A DNA stretch of 64,000 bases from Paenibacillus sp. SY21-1 (GCF_005222705.1 NZ_STGF01000029.1:1-64000); one strand, 5' to 3'; counted from the stretch's first letter, positions 45,194 through 53,738 are shown. Program-made: numbers and translations. The notes: generated by a model not told the origin, from the letters alone.

Positions 45194-45427
45194 TCAGACT
45201 CCCCTGCGATCGTAATAAAGCTGCGCAATATATCCGGCAATTGCCGACAGGAAAGCGAAGCCGATAAAAATAACAAATATCGTATTTGGCGTCATGCCGA
45301 GCGCGAGGGAGCCCATAGCCATCACGGCACCTGCGCTGAACACGAAGTGGGTGACCCGGGTAGCCTTCAAATGGATCAGCTTGTCGAGCTCGTCGGCGAA
45401 GGACGGTTCATCCTCGTTCGTCGCCAT
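45194..45427 (-). CDS. Small membrane protein paired with the XRE regulator (DUF2178-like)
   Basis: A 77-residue protein with two membrane segments (about 27-45 and 49-68). Such proteins commonly precede YozG-like regulators in Bacillota, but the function is unknown. The ATG at 45427 lacks a close RBS; GAGGAGG is ~20 bases away, so the true start could be further upstream at a non-ATG codon. Confidence 0.65.
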   Translation of the reverse strand: MATNEDEPSFADELDKLIHLKATRVTHFVFSAGAVMAMGSLALGMTPNTIFVIFIGFAFLSAIAGYIAQLYYDRRGV

Positions 45428-45564
45428 TCGGTTAATGATGGAGAGAACGCCTCCTCATAGCTTTTTTTGTATGGTTCGATATACATAATGTAAAATAAAC
45501 CATACACTAAGTCATATGTCTTTTACTTTCCACCAAACATGGGTGTCATATTCAGGTCTATAAC

Positions 45565-46149
45565 CTAATTTCTAAAACCATTCAGCATATTAGAGATAAT
45601 GATCTTAATGTCCGCTAATGCTTGCTCATAGTCCGGCTTTTGTGCAATCCAGAGCGCCGCTTCATTCAAGGCGCCGGATATGCAATGGGTCATCGCTTCG
45701 ATCGAACCCTGTTTGAGGCATCCCTGCTCTTCCATGATTTGCAGTTGTCCCTTCAGTAAGCGCATGGAGTTATGCTCGTCCATTATGCGCCAAGTCTCGA
45801 AACCGAGTACCGCGGGGCCATCAACAAGTAAAATCCGCTTGTTTTTGGGCTCAACTGCTGCAGCTACGAATGCAAGACACCCAAGCAGCAGTTGTTCCCA
45901 TAGCTCTTCACTTTGTGCTGCTTCCGCTTCAATTCTTTCTGCCACATCCTTCTGAACCGACTCCAATACAACATGAAAGAGACCTTTTTTATTTTTAAAA
46001 TGATGATAAAGCGCTCCTCGTGTTAGCCCCGATGCCTTGGCAATATCCTCTAAAGCAGAGTCCGCATACCCGTGTTCGGTAAAATAATCTCTGGCAACTT
46101 CTATCAACCTGTTAATGGTTTCATTCGTTTCTACTTTGTTTTTTCGCAT
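45565..46149 (-). CDS. TetR-family transcriptional regulator
   Basis: A 194-residue protein with the TetR HTH (ALEDIAKASGLTRGALYHHFKNKKGLF, about residues 28-55) and a helical ligand-binding domain. The ATG at 46149 is preferred with ACAGGAGAT upstream. It lies 155 bases after the VOC gene on the same strand, and an ACATACAT-N5-ATGTATGT operator sits in the VOC promoter. It probably represses the pair. Confidence 0.88.
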   Translation of the reverse strand: MRKNKVETNETINRLIEVARDYFTEHGYADSALEDIAKASGLTRGALYHHFKNKKGLFHVVLESVQKDVAERIEAEAAQSEELWEQLLLGCLAFVAAAVEPKNKRILLVDGPAVLGFETWRIMDEHNSMRLLKGQLQIMEEQGCLKQGSIEAMTHCISGALNEAALWIAQKPDYEQALADIKIIISNMLNGFRN

Positions 46150-46304
46150 AAAACGGATTATCTCCTGTCTTAATCCCTTATTACTCACACATCAGGCTAA
46201 TTTTAAAGGCTCTTCCCAAATACAAGTGTCTCGGCATCTCCTGATTTCGTTTATCATTTTTCATTGTATCGTGTCGCTCATTCTAATTTACCATGAGTAT
46301 TACT

Positions 46305-46730
46305 TTACCATACCTTTTCTGCATAGTTACTGCTCTCTGTTTCTGACGGAGGGATAATTTGTATAATATCCAGCAACACGCCATTGGGATCGCTGGTTAT
46401 GAAATGCCTCTGCCCAAATTCTTCATTGCGAATATCGAGCTGCAGGGGGAGCTTCTCATCCACAATAAGTCTTTTATACTCTGAATCCACATCATCTACT
46501 TCAAAATTTAGAATCAAACCCTGGACTTTCTTTTGGTATAAAGGGGGTATGGTAGGGTGCGAGGCATCCAAGAGAGCTAACTCATAAGAAGTTCTACCAG
46601 CTGTCGATTTGAGACTCACATACCAATCTGCTTCATATACCGGTTCAAATCCAAAATGTGTCGAATAGAAGGTTGAACTCAAGGCAACCTTATCCGTCAA
46701 TATAACAGGGTAAAAACTTTTAGTAATCAT
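46305..46730 (-). CDS. VOC-family protein (glyoxalase/bleomycin-resistance fold)
   Basis: A 141-residue vicinal-oxygen-chelate protein: PVILTDKVALSSTFYSTHFGFEPVYEADWYVSL at the start and FITSDPNGVLLDIIQ at the end. Likely roles are antibiotic binding or small-molecule detoxification; the substrate is unknown. AAAGGGG precedes the ATG at 46730. Its promoter contains a TetR-type palindrome. Confidence 0.82.
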   Translation of the reverse strand: MITKSFYPVILTDKVALSSTFYSTHFGFEPVYEADWYVSLKSTAGRTSYELALLDASHPTIPPLYQKKVQGLILNFEVDDVDSEYKRLIVDEKLPLQLDIRNEEFGQRHFITSDPNGVLLDIIQIIPPSETESSNYAEKVW

Positions 46731-46764
46731 CGGCAAACATCCCCTTTATCCATCATTTAAAACC

Positions 46765-46794
46765 ATATTAACATACATACAGAATGTATGTAAA
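46765..46794 (-). promoter_or_regulatory. VOC promoter with embedded TetR-type operator
   Basis: On the minus strand TTTACA and TAATAT are 18 bases apart. The spacer overlaps the palindrome ACATACAT-ACAGA-ATGTATGT (46771-46791), a typical TetR-family operator. Binding would block the polymerase. Confidence 0.75.
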
Positions 46795-47197
46795 TAAGAT
46801 GGCTTTATTATGCGAATGCGTATTGGTCAAAGAAGCTTGTACATGAAATAAAATTCTCCATATGATTTCAATATCCAACTAAGGTGAATAGTGGTGTTTA
46901 TCGTTATACTGCGCATCCGCCCAATCTGCGAGAGGGTGCGTATTTATTGCGCATACCTGAATTTGGAAATATAATAATTTTTATAGACCTTATTAGGAAA
47001 CCCATACTATTCTAGACGTCTATTCAAAGGGGCTTTAAGGCAGGATAAATGCAAGTCTATAGATTAAGAGAGGGAATAACTAAAGTGTCAAATTAATGGT
47101 TAACATACTATCACAACAAAAGTGACAAACTCGTCGGCATGGACGGAAATCATCATGAGCATTTTCATTTCAGAGATAATCATACTGGAGGTGGCTT
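46795..47197. other. AT-rich intergenic region without a recognised gene
   Basis: About 400 bases between the VOC promoter and the GNAT gene contain only scattered short frames and frequent stops. A GNAT promoter is not obvious. It may be decayed sequence. Confidence 0.5.
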
Positions 47198-47674
47198 ATG
47201 AACATTAGAAAAGCGAGTATGGGTGATATTGAATCGTTGATTTTAATGCGATGGGAATTTACGCTTGAATATCAACCGAATGTAAGTGATCATTTTGAGC
47301 TTTTTGCAACGGAGTGCCGTGTTTTTCTTGAACAGGCGTTAAGCGGAGACCGCTGGCATATCTGGATTGCGGAGACTGAAGGTGTGATTGCATCTCATAT
47401 TTATATCCAATTAATTGACAAAGTGCCGCGCCCGGGACGTATAACGTATCCTTTTGCCTATATGACCAATGTCTACACCGATACAGCTTACCGGTCACGG
47501 GGCATTGGTACCCAACTGCTTGAGGCAGTTCAGAAGTGGGCGGCGGAGAGCAAATTTGAATTTATCATCGTATGGCCGAGCGAGAACAGCAGGGAGTTTT
47601 ATATGCGCAATGGATATAAGATCTGCAATGATCCGATGGAGTTGCAGCTAAATCCAGGAATGACAAGGAGATGA
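47198..47674 (+). CDS. GNAT-family N-acetyltransferase
   Basis: A 158-residue acetyltransferase. The acetyl-CoA-binding motif A is VYTDTAYRSRGIGTQLLEAVQKWA (about residues 92-115), followed by FYMRNGYKI. ACTGGAGGTGG precedes the ATG. Substrate unknown. It overlaps or abuts the DUF1232 gene. Confidence 0.88.
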   Translation: MNIRKASMGDIESLILMRWEFTLEYQPNVSDHFELFATECRVFLEQALSGDRWHIWIAETEGVIASHIYIQLIDKVPRPGRITYPFAYMTNVYTDTAYRSRGIGTQLLEAVQKWAAESKFEFIIVWPSENSREFYMRNGYKICNDPMELQLNPGMTRR

Positions 47675-47679
47675 ATGGA

Positions 47680-48072
47680 ATGTCAGAGAAGGACACAGAA
47701 TTAAATGAAAAGTATTCCGATGAATCGTTCTGGGAGAAAATGAAGAATTTTGCAAAAAAAGCTGGTTGCAAGGTGGTTTATGCTGCCTTATTGCTATATT
47801 TTGCTTTGCAAAACCCCCAAACGCCAGCTTGGGCCAAAACGGTAATTATTGGGGCGCTTGCTTATTTTATTTCCCCCATTGATGCAATTCCAGACGTAAC
47901 CCCAATTGTAGGGTTCAGTGATGATTTAGGCGCACTGGCAGCAGCTTTGGGTGTCGTTGCCGTTTTTATTGATGAAGAGGTCAAAGAGAAAGCAAGGGCA
48001 AAACTTTCGGATTGGTTCGGCACCGATAGCCTCGATGATATTGCAGATATTGATGAAAAAATGGGTAAATAA
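47680..48072 (+). CDS. DUF1232/YkvA-family protein
   Basis: A 130-residue protein with the DUF1232 signature ALAYFISPIDAIPDVTPIVGFSDDLGALAAAL (about residues 65-95). The domain is partly hydrophobic and membrane-associated. The ATG at 47680 is chosen because AAGGAG is 9 bases upstream; an ATG at 47671 overlaps the GNAT stop. Function unknown. Confidence 0.82.
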   Translation: MSEKDTELNEKYSDESFWEKMKNFAKKAGCKVVYAALLLYFALQNPQTPAWAKTVIIGALAYFISPIDAIPDVTPIVGFSDDLGALAAALGVVAVFIDEEVKEKARAKLSDWFGTDSLDDIADIDEKMGK

Positions 48073-48193
48073 ACGACCGTGCATCCTTTGTGGGGCAACC
48101 AATAGAGGCTGTCTTTATTTCATTTTAAATAAACAAATTTAAGCGCGCTATATTTTCACATGGACTCATTGTTAAAAGTAATCAGTCTTATAG

Positions 48194-48355
48194 GCGTTTA
48201 CCCCCGGCTTCATTGTTTATTCATCCCCGAGTCTGGCGGCCGAAGTTGTCGCGTATGGACATGCTTATCACACCCACCCCAAAGCTTCCGTTCAAAAGTC
48301 GGCTAAGAAATTAGTAAAAGCGGCCGAAACAAACGGGATTTCTAAGGAATTATGA
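48194..48355 (+). pseudogene. Gene fragment without a start codon
   Basis: An open frame of 53 codons ends at TGA 48353 and has protein-like composition (SLAAEVVAYGHAYHTHPKAS, then a Lys-rich helix). It is preceded directly by TAG and has no ATG, GTG or TTG. The start looks like the end of a signal peptide. It is probably debris of a secreted-protein gene; the surrounding 48073-48439 contains nothing else I recognise. Confidence 0.35.
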
Positions 48356-48439
48356 AGGCAGACAAACGAATCTCTCTAAGTTAAACTGGATACTAGTAGA
48401 AAACTAGCGGACTATTACCTGCAAGGGGGCCGGGGCAAG

Positions 48440-49705
48440 ATGAAATACGAACGAAATTGGGCAGGCAATTACAGTTATAGCGCAGCGGAATGTCATAGGC
48501 CGGAGCGTCTGGATGACGTTCAAGAGCTGGTAGCCGCAAGCCAGACCATTAAAGTACTGGGCTCGCGCCACTCCTTTAACGGCATAGCGGACACGACCGT
48601 TTCCCACTTATCCTTGGAGCGAATGGACCGCGTCGTATCGCTGGACCGCAATCAGCATCGCGTCACCGTTGAAGGCGGTATAAGGTATGGGGAGCTGTGC
48701 AGCTATTTGAATGACAACGGATTCGCTTTGCATAACCTTGCCTCGCTGCCGCATATTACGGTGGCAGGAGCCGTAGCGACGGCTACTCATGGCTCGGGGG
48801 ATAACAATGGAAACCTGGCGACTGTGGTACAAAGCATTGAGGTTGTCAAAGCAAACGGAGAGATTGAAGTGTTTTCGCGCGACGATCTTAGCGGCGAGTT
48901 TGCAGGCGCAGTCGTCGGATTAGGAGCGTTAGGCGTTGTCACGAAGCTGACTTTGGATATAGTGCCTGCATTCGACATGACGCAGCACGTCTATGAAGGT
49001 TTACCGCTTGTTGAGCTAGAAGAAGGTTTGGACGCCATCGTTTCCTCCGGGTACAGTGTCAGCCTATTTACGGATTGGACGTCTCCGGCTTTTAATCAGG
49101 TATGGCTTAAGCAGGCGGCGCATCCAAATACCGGGTCCGTCGCTATAGAGACATCCCATTTTTATGGAGCGGCGCTCTCCGACATTAAGCTTCATCCTGT
49201 TCCCGGTTACGCTGCGGACAATTGCAGCGAACAGTGCGGGATAGCGGGACCATGGCATGAGCGTCTTCCGCATTTCCGCTTGGACTTTACGCCTAGCGCC
49301 GGAGAGGAGCTGCAGAGCGAATATTTTGTGGCGCGCGATGACGCTTACAAGGCATTGGCGGCGCTTGACGGTATTCGTGATGCAATAGCCCCTCTATTGT
49401 TCGTATCGGAGGTCCGGACGATCGCTGCCGACCAGCTGTGGCTCAGTCCATGCTACGGCCAACCGTCGGTTGGTATCCATTTTACATGGAAGCCTGATTG
49501 GGAGTCGGTTCGCCAGGTGCTGCCGTTGATTGAAGCCCGGCTTGAGCCGTTTGGAGCCAGACCGCATTGGGGGAAGCTGTTTGCCATAAGCCCTGCCAAA
49601 GTGCAAGCGTTGTATGCCAGGCTTCCGGAATTCAGAGAGCTGGCTAAGCGCTGCGATCCGCACGGCAAGTTCCGGAATAAATTTCTGGAGACATATGTAT
49701 TCTGA
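48440..49705 (+). CDS. FAD-linked oxidase, alditol/xylitol oxidase-like
   Basis: A 421-residue VAO-family flavoenzyme. The PP-loop is VLGSRHSFNGIAD (about 39-51), the FAD-binding ATHGSGDNNGNLATVV segment near residue 115, and the ALO-type C-terminus contains FGARPHWGKLF and DPHGKFRNKF. This matches soluble alditol oxidases (AldO) that oxidise xylitol or sorbitol with O2 to give H2O2. AAGGGGG precedes the ATG. A terminator follows; no polyol transporter is adjacent. Confidence 0.85.
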   Translation: MKYERNWAGNYSYSAAECHRPERLDDVQELVAASQTIKVLGSRHSFNGIADTTVSHLSLERMDRVVSLDRNQHRVTVEGGIRYGELCSYLNDNGFALHNLASLPHITVAGAVATATHGSGDNNGNLATVVQSIEVVKANGEIEVFSRDDLSGEFAGAVVGLGALGVVTKLTLDIVPAFDMTQHVYEGLPLVELEEGLDAIVSSGYSVSLFTDWTSPAFNQVWLKQAAHPNTGSVAIETSHFYGAALSDIKLHPVPGYAADNCSEQCGIAGPWHERLPHFRLDFTPSAGEELQSEYFVARDDAYKALAALDGIRDAIAPLLFVSEVRTIAADQLWLSPCYGQPSVGIHFTWKPDWESVRQVLPLIEARLEPFGARPHWGKLFAISPAKVQALYARLPEFRELAKRCDPHGKFRNKFLETYVF

Positions 49706-49844
49706 CCAGATAAAGGTAACCAAGCGGGAGCAGGGAATAAGAATGGGTGCCATCAAAGCTTAACCTACTTGGCATGACACAGCAGGAATGACTGAACCTG
49801 TGCATAAAGCTTTGTTTTGTGAGCAGGAATTGCGACAGCAACCG

Positions 49845-49879
49845 AAAAAGTCTACTCCACGCAGAAGTAGGCTTTTTTC
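49845..49879 (+). terminator. Terminator after the alditol-oxidase-like gene
   Basis: AAAAGTCTACT/AAGTAGGCTTTT with loop CCACGCAG-like bases, then TTTTTT. Confidence 0.82.
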
Positions 49880-49923
49880 AAATACATGCATGTATCCGTT
49901 TTTCACTTATAATCACTTTCTAG

Positions 49924-49984
49924 TTCAATGTGAAACGTTAGCTTTGGCGACAGCGGCAGGCATAAGCCGTTTATGCTTGCATGG
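49924..49984 (+). repeat. Dispersed intergenic element, copy B
   Basis: TTCAATGTGAAACGTTAGC, an internal GGCG/CGGC region, then GCATAA-GCCGT-TTATGC and CTTG. The last hairpin differs from copy A (GCGTAA/TTACGC) by a paired G/A and C/T change, which preserves pairing. The rest of 49706-50220 holds only the terminator and leader sequence. Confidence 0.6.
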
Positions 49985-50220
49985 TGTAAGGGTCAGCCTA
50001 GATTGCTGCTTGAAAGCCTGGAATAAACCGTTGTTGTGCTGCTTGTAAACCGCGGCTTCTCTAGTAAAGAAATGTTTAAATTTTTGAGCAGACGTATACC
50101 ATAAGCCGCCAGTTTGTGAGAGAATATATTTGCAGAATCGACATTTTTTTCATCTGCGGGAGCGATTGGATTTCGAAAGAGATTAGCGCAGTTTATGGTA
50201 TAAAAGGGGATGAATTCACA

Positions 50221-50406
50221 ATGGCAGCAAATTGGTGGCTTGCGCTTATTATTATGGTCGTGCTAAACGGCATTCTGGTGTGGACCTTGTTTACCTCCAT
50301 GGAGCCTTTAAGCCGCAAGGCGAAGCAGTGGTTTTTTATTGTAGTAAACGGAGTCGGGCTGATACTTGCCGTCTCTCAATTTTTCTGGATGGATTTTTCG
50401 AGTTAG
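50221..50406 (+). CDS. Small two-helix membrane protein
   Basis: A 61-residue protein with membrane segments at about 6-24 and 38-56 separated by a short charged loop (SMEPLSRKAKQW). AAGGGGATG lies upstream of the ATG. No family recognised. Confidence 0.6.
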   Translation: MAANWWLALIIMVVLNGILVWTLFTSMEPLSRKAKQWFFIVVNGVGLILAVSQFFWMDFSS

Positions 50407-50416
50407 CGTAAAAGCA

Positions 50417-50445
50417 TTTACTGCCGAAATATGTCGTTATATAAT
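50417..50445 (+). promoter_or_regulatory. Promoter of the riboswitch-chemoreceptor transcript
   Basis: TTTACT and TATAAT are 17 bases apart; transcription from about 50452 would include the riboswitch. Confidence 0.75.
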
Positions 50446-50494
50446 CAAAATGTCAACAGCTGCGCCGGATAACAAGCCGTTCGCCGCAATTATG

Positions 50495-50590
50495 ATGGAA
50501 CAAAGGCAAAACCGCCGAAAGGCGGCGACGCAAAGCTTCGGATCTAAAGCGTTCAGCGCTATGATGGCCGGGTTGCCGAATGAGGAACGG
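50495..50590 (+). ncRNA. Cyclic di-GMP class I riboswitch (GEMM)
   Basis: The segment contains the conserved GEMM features in order: GGCAAAACC, the GNRA-capped hairpin CCGCCGAAAGGCGG, GACGCAAAGC, a C-rich/CTAAAG junction, TGATGGC, and CCGGGTTGCCGA. A terminator follows 13 bases later, so cyclic di-GMP binding would control read-through into the chemoreceptor gene. Whether it is an on- or off-switch cannot be read directly. Confidence 0.9.
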
Positions 50591-50602
50591 ATCTGTTTAT
50601 GC

Positions 50603-50633
50603 AAATCCAGTCTAATCGGGCTGGATTTTTTTA
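50603..50633 (+). terminator. Riboswitch expression-platform terminator
   Basis: AAATCCAG/CTGGATTT with a ~10-base loop and a seven-T tail, 86 bases before the chemoreceptor start. Confidence 0.85.
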
Positions 50634-50718
50634 TTTGATACGGGGGAGGCCTTGCAAGCGTCTACGAACGGAATCTGCACTGCGGCCACACATACTAACA
50701 CGGAAAAAGAGTGATGAC

Positions 50719-52695
50719 ATGAAGCTATCGGTAAAAAGCAGCCTAATAACGACCTTGTTGATGGCACTGGCGTTAAGCAGCGTATCCTTTTTGGGATATA
50801 CAAAGGCGAAAAGCTCACTGGAGCATAATTTTCAGGATCAAGCGTCACAGCAGTTAAATTCCGTAAAAAGCTATATTGATATATGGATTCGGGGTGGGCA
50901 AGATAAATACAAGGCTCTAAGCCAATCCGACGATTTAAGAAGCAACAATATTCCTCAAATTTTGGCGTACAGCACCCGGATGACGGAGTTAACGAACAAC
51001 CCCGACGAGTTTGCCTTTATTGACCCGAATGGGCAGCTTTATTTGCCGGGCGCAACCGTTGACGTATCCGACTATCCGCATTTTCAAAGGGCGATTCAAG
51101 GCGAGACGGTGACGGTAGATCCGGTAGGCTCCAAATCCCCTGGTGTAGAAGGAACGCCGATCGTGTTGACCGCAACCCCTGTTAAAGACGATCAAGGCAA
51201 TATTGTAGGGGTAAGCAATGGCGGGCAGCCTATTCAGGATTTAATAGACCTTATCTCCAATGTGAAATTAGGCCAAACGGGACATGCCATCGTTTTTACG
51301 AAGGACGGTACCGTTGTGGCGAGCCAGAATAAAGAAGATACCTTGCAAAAGAACATGGCGGACTTTGGAAGCGAGAAGCTTAACCAGATGGTGCTGGACA
51401 GCACCAACGGCGGCTCAGGCATTGTAGAGACAGTCGTTAACGGTGTGGACCATATGATCGTTTATGGCAAGCCAAGCACGATGGATTGGGGAATTGCCAT
51501 ACTTGTCCCGACAAGCGAGGCTTTTGCCGAAGCCAATTCACTGCTCTGGTTCTCCATTATCGTTACAGTCGTTTCCTTGCTGCTATCGGCAGCAATTATC
51601 TATACAGTTATGCGGAGAACGTTGAAGCCTCTTTCCGTCATAAACGATAAGCTGAAGGAGCTATCCGCCAGCGAAGGGAATTTGGCCTCAAGGCTTGCCG
51701 TCGAGACAAACGATGAAATTGGCGAGCTTTCTCAGAGCTTCAATCGCATGCTGGAAAGCATGCAAGGGTTGATCCGTTCTATCTTGAACAAAGGACAGGT
51801 CGTCGCTCAGTCGACTACCAGCCTGCTGGGGAACGTTGATCAAATATCTTCCACGGTTCAACAGACGACAGCCAGCATTCAACAAACAAACTATGGGATG
51901 CAGAGTCAGATGACGGGCTACGAGCAAAATTTGGAGCTGGTTGGGCACATTGGCGATAGCGTGTACGGCATCCTAAACACCTCCAACCAAACCTCGGATT
52001 TGTCCAAAAAGGCATCAGAGGAAGCCGAGCATGGGAATGAAGCGGTCATAAGCTTGGCTCGCCAGATGAGCTTTATTCAAGAAACGGTCAGCAGCGCTGC
52101 CCAGGCAATCGAGCGGCTTGGCGAGCGTTCGGAGGAAATCGGGAGCATTACCTCGCTCATTACGGCCATTGCGTCTCAAACGAATCTGTTGGCTCTGAAT
52201 GCCTCAATCGAAGCTGCGAGAGCGGGTGAGCATGGCAAGGGATTTGCGGTAGTCGCTGATGAAATTCGCAAGCTTGCCGAGCAATCCTCAGGATCCGCCA
52301 GCCAGATTAACCGGCTTATTCATGAAGTGCAAGTCGATACCTCGCAAGCGGTGGAAAATATGAGCAAAGGCACGACGGAAGTTGTTGTAGGCATGGAGCA
52401 AGTGAAGCAAGTCGGGCGCGTGTTTGAACGAATCGTAGCAACTACGGCGAACGTTTCCAGTCAAATGGGCACCATCGCCGCTTCCGCCGACCAGCTTAAT
52501 GCCAACACAAAACGAGTGGAAGCCGAGATTAAAGCCAGCGTGCAAATCGGGAAAGAATCGTCTCACAATTTTGAAACCATTACGGCAGTATCCGAGGAGC
52601 AGCTTGCCTCGATTATGGAAATCACACATTCGGTTGAGCAGCTTACGCGCACGGCTGACGAGTTAAAGACGATGTTGAACAGGTTTAATCTATAA
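50719..52695 (+). CDS. Methyl-accepting chemotaxis protein, dCache-type sensor
   Basis: A 658-residue transmembrane chemoreceptor. TM1 at about 8-27; extracellular double-Cache sensor at about 30-280 (FIDPNGQLYLPGATVDVSDYPHF, then a second lobe ending MDWGIAILVPTSEAF); TM2 at about 282-305; HAMP at 305-358; signalling domain to the end, with hairpin tip IASQTNLLALNASIEAARAGE near residue 485. The start 50719 is after GAGTGATGAC. A c-di-GMP riboswitch upstream couples its synthesis to the motile/sessile switch. Confidence 0.93.
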   Translation: MKLSVKSSLITTLLMALALSSVSFLGYTKAKSSLEHNFQDQASQQLNSVKSYIDIWIRGGQDKYKALSQSDDLRSNNIPQILAYSTRMTELTNNPDEFAFIDPNGQLYLPGATVDVSDYPHFQRAIQGETVTVDPVGSKSPGVEGTPIVLTATPVKDDQGNIVGVSNGGQPIQDLIDLISNVKLGQTGHAIVFTKDGTVVASQNKEDTLQKNMADFGSEKLNQMVLDSTNGGSGIVETVVNGVDHMIVYGKPSTMDWGIAILVPTSEAFAEANSLLWFSIIVTVVSLLLSAAIIYTVMRRTLKPLSVINDKLKELSASEGNLASRLAVETNDEIGELSQSFNRMLESMQGLIRSILNKGQVVAQSTTSLLGNVDQISSTVQQTTASIQQTNYGMQSQMTGYEQNLELVGHIGDSVYGILNTSNQTSDLSKKASEEAEHGNEAVISLARQMSFIQETVSSAAQAIERLGERSEEIGSITSLITAIASQTNLLALNASIEAARAGEHGKGFAVVADEIRKLAEQSSGSASQINRLIHEVQVDTSQAVENMSKGTTEVVVGMEQVKQVGRVFERIVATTANVSSQMGTIAASADQLNANTKRVEAEIKASVQIGKESSHNFETITAVSEEQLASIMEITHSVEQLTRTADELKTMLNRFNL

Positions 52696-52799
52696 CGGTC
52701 AACCTAGCCGGGCCGCCGCTTTAGGCCCTCTTCCGACACGTATGCTTGATGCGAAGGCTCATATGGATGATTGAATGCGAATGGCAGCGGCAAATCGTA

Positions 52800-52828
52800 T
52801 TTACATTCATCCCCCAAGCTGATAGAAT
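52800..52828 (+). promoter_or_regulatory. Sigma-A-type promoter of the soluble chemoreceptor
   Basis: TTTACA and TAGAAT are 17 bases apart, 47 bases before the start codon. Confidence 0.7.
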
Positions 52829-52874
52829 GAGGATTTTTATAGATATATAGATAAGGAATGGGAGAGATGGCCTT

Positions 52875-53693
52875 ATGCATACTGTTCATTCGCTTCAAGC
52901 TGTTATGGAGCTGATCCCTATCCTAAAGGCGGCTGTTCCAGCCGAATTGTCAATCGCGGTCTGTGATAGGGAAAGGTTTATTGCTTATTGGCCTGGACAG
53001 GATATTGACCTCAACATCGCCAGCGGTCAACCTCTGCAACCGGAGGAGCCGCTCATGCAGGCTGTTCGCCATAATAAAGCTTTAAGGGCAGAGGTGCCTG
53101 CGGAGTTCTACGGTTTTGAGTTTATTGGGACGGCTACGCCGCTGCTTAACCAGGAAGGAGCGGTTATAGGCGGTATTGCGATTCAGCTTAGAAAGCAGAG
53201 TGAGCTAATAACCATTGCCGACCGCATTTCACTCTCCTTATCACAAGCCAATAGTCAGCTTTCACAGGTTACAAATAGCTCTATCGGCGTGACCGGGTCC
53301 GCGCAACAGCTGCTGTCATTAGCTCATCGGACGGTGGAGCAGGTGAATGAAACGGGAAAGGTAGTAGAGCTTGTCAAACGGGTAGCCGATCAAACGAACC
53401 TGTTAGGCATTAATGCCGCTATTGAAGCCGCCCATGCGGGCGATAAAGGCAGGGGCTTCGGCATTGTAGCCGACGAGATCAGGAAGCTGTCAAGCGAGAC
53501 GCTGGCTTCTACAAAAGCTATTGCGCATACGCTGAAAGCCTTTGATACATCGCTTGCCACGATGCGTCTTTCCATTGAACAGATGACTTCAACCTTGGAT
53601 CAGCAAGCCTCCTCGTCACAGCAAGTGCTGGCGCATATGGAGGAGATTCAACGGATGTCCGAACAGCTTAATCGGTTTACCCAGAAGCTATAA
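52875..53693 (+). CDS. Soluble chemoreceptor (YfmS-like)
   Basis: A 272-residue cytoplasmic chemoreceptor with no membrane segment. Residues 1-110 are a small sensor domain, perhaps PAS/GAF-like (AEFYGFEFIGTATPLLNQEGAVIGGI). The rest is a short MCP signalling helix with tip VADQTNLLGINAAIEAAHAGD near residue 168. GGGAGAG precedes the ATG. B. subtilis YfmS is similar in size and layout. It may sense an intracellular signal. Confidence 0.88.
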   Translation: MHTVHSLQAVMELIPILKAAVPAELSIAVCDRERFIAYWPGQDIDLNIASGQPLQPEEPLMQAVRHNKALRAEVPAEFYGFEFIGTATPLLNQEGAVIGGIAIQLRKQSELITIADRISLSLSQANSQLSQVTNSSIGVTGSAQQLLSLAHRTVEQVNETGKVVELVKRVADQTNLLGINAAIEAAHAGDKGRGFGIVADEIRKLSSETLASTKAIAHTLKAFDTSLATMRLSIEQMTSTLDQQASSSQQVLAHMEEIQRMSEQLNRFTQKL

Positions 53694-53705
53694 ACCCATA
53701 CAATC

Positions 53706-53738
53706 GGAGAGCGGCCATGACTGGCCACTCTTTTTTTT
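53706..53738 (+). terminator. Terminator after the soluble chemoreceptor
   Basis: GAGAGCGGCC/GGCCACTCTT with loop ATGACT and an eight-T tail. Confidence 0.88.

Noticed and set aside
41741..48439. Attachment-site duplication of the ssrA 3' end
   Set aside because: I found no second copy of the last ~15 bases of ssrA in the accessory zone, so no element boundary can be claimed.
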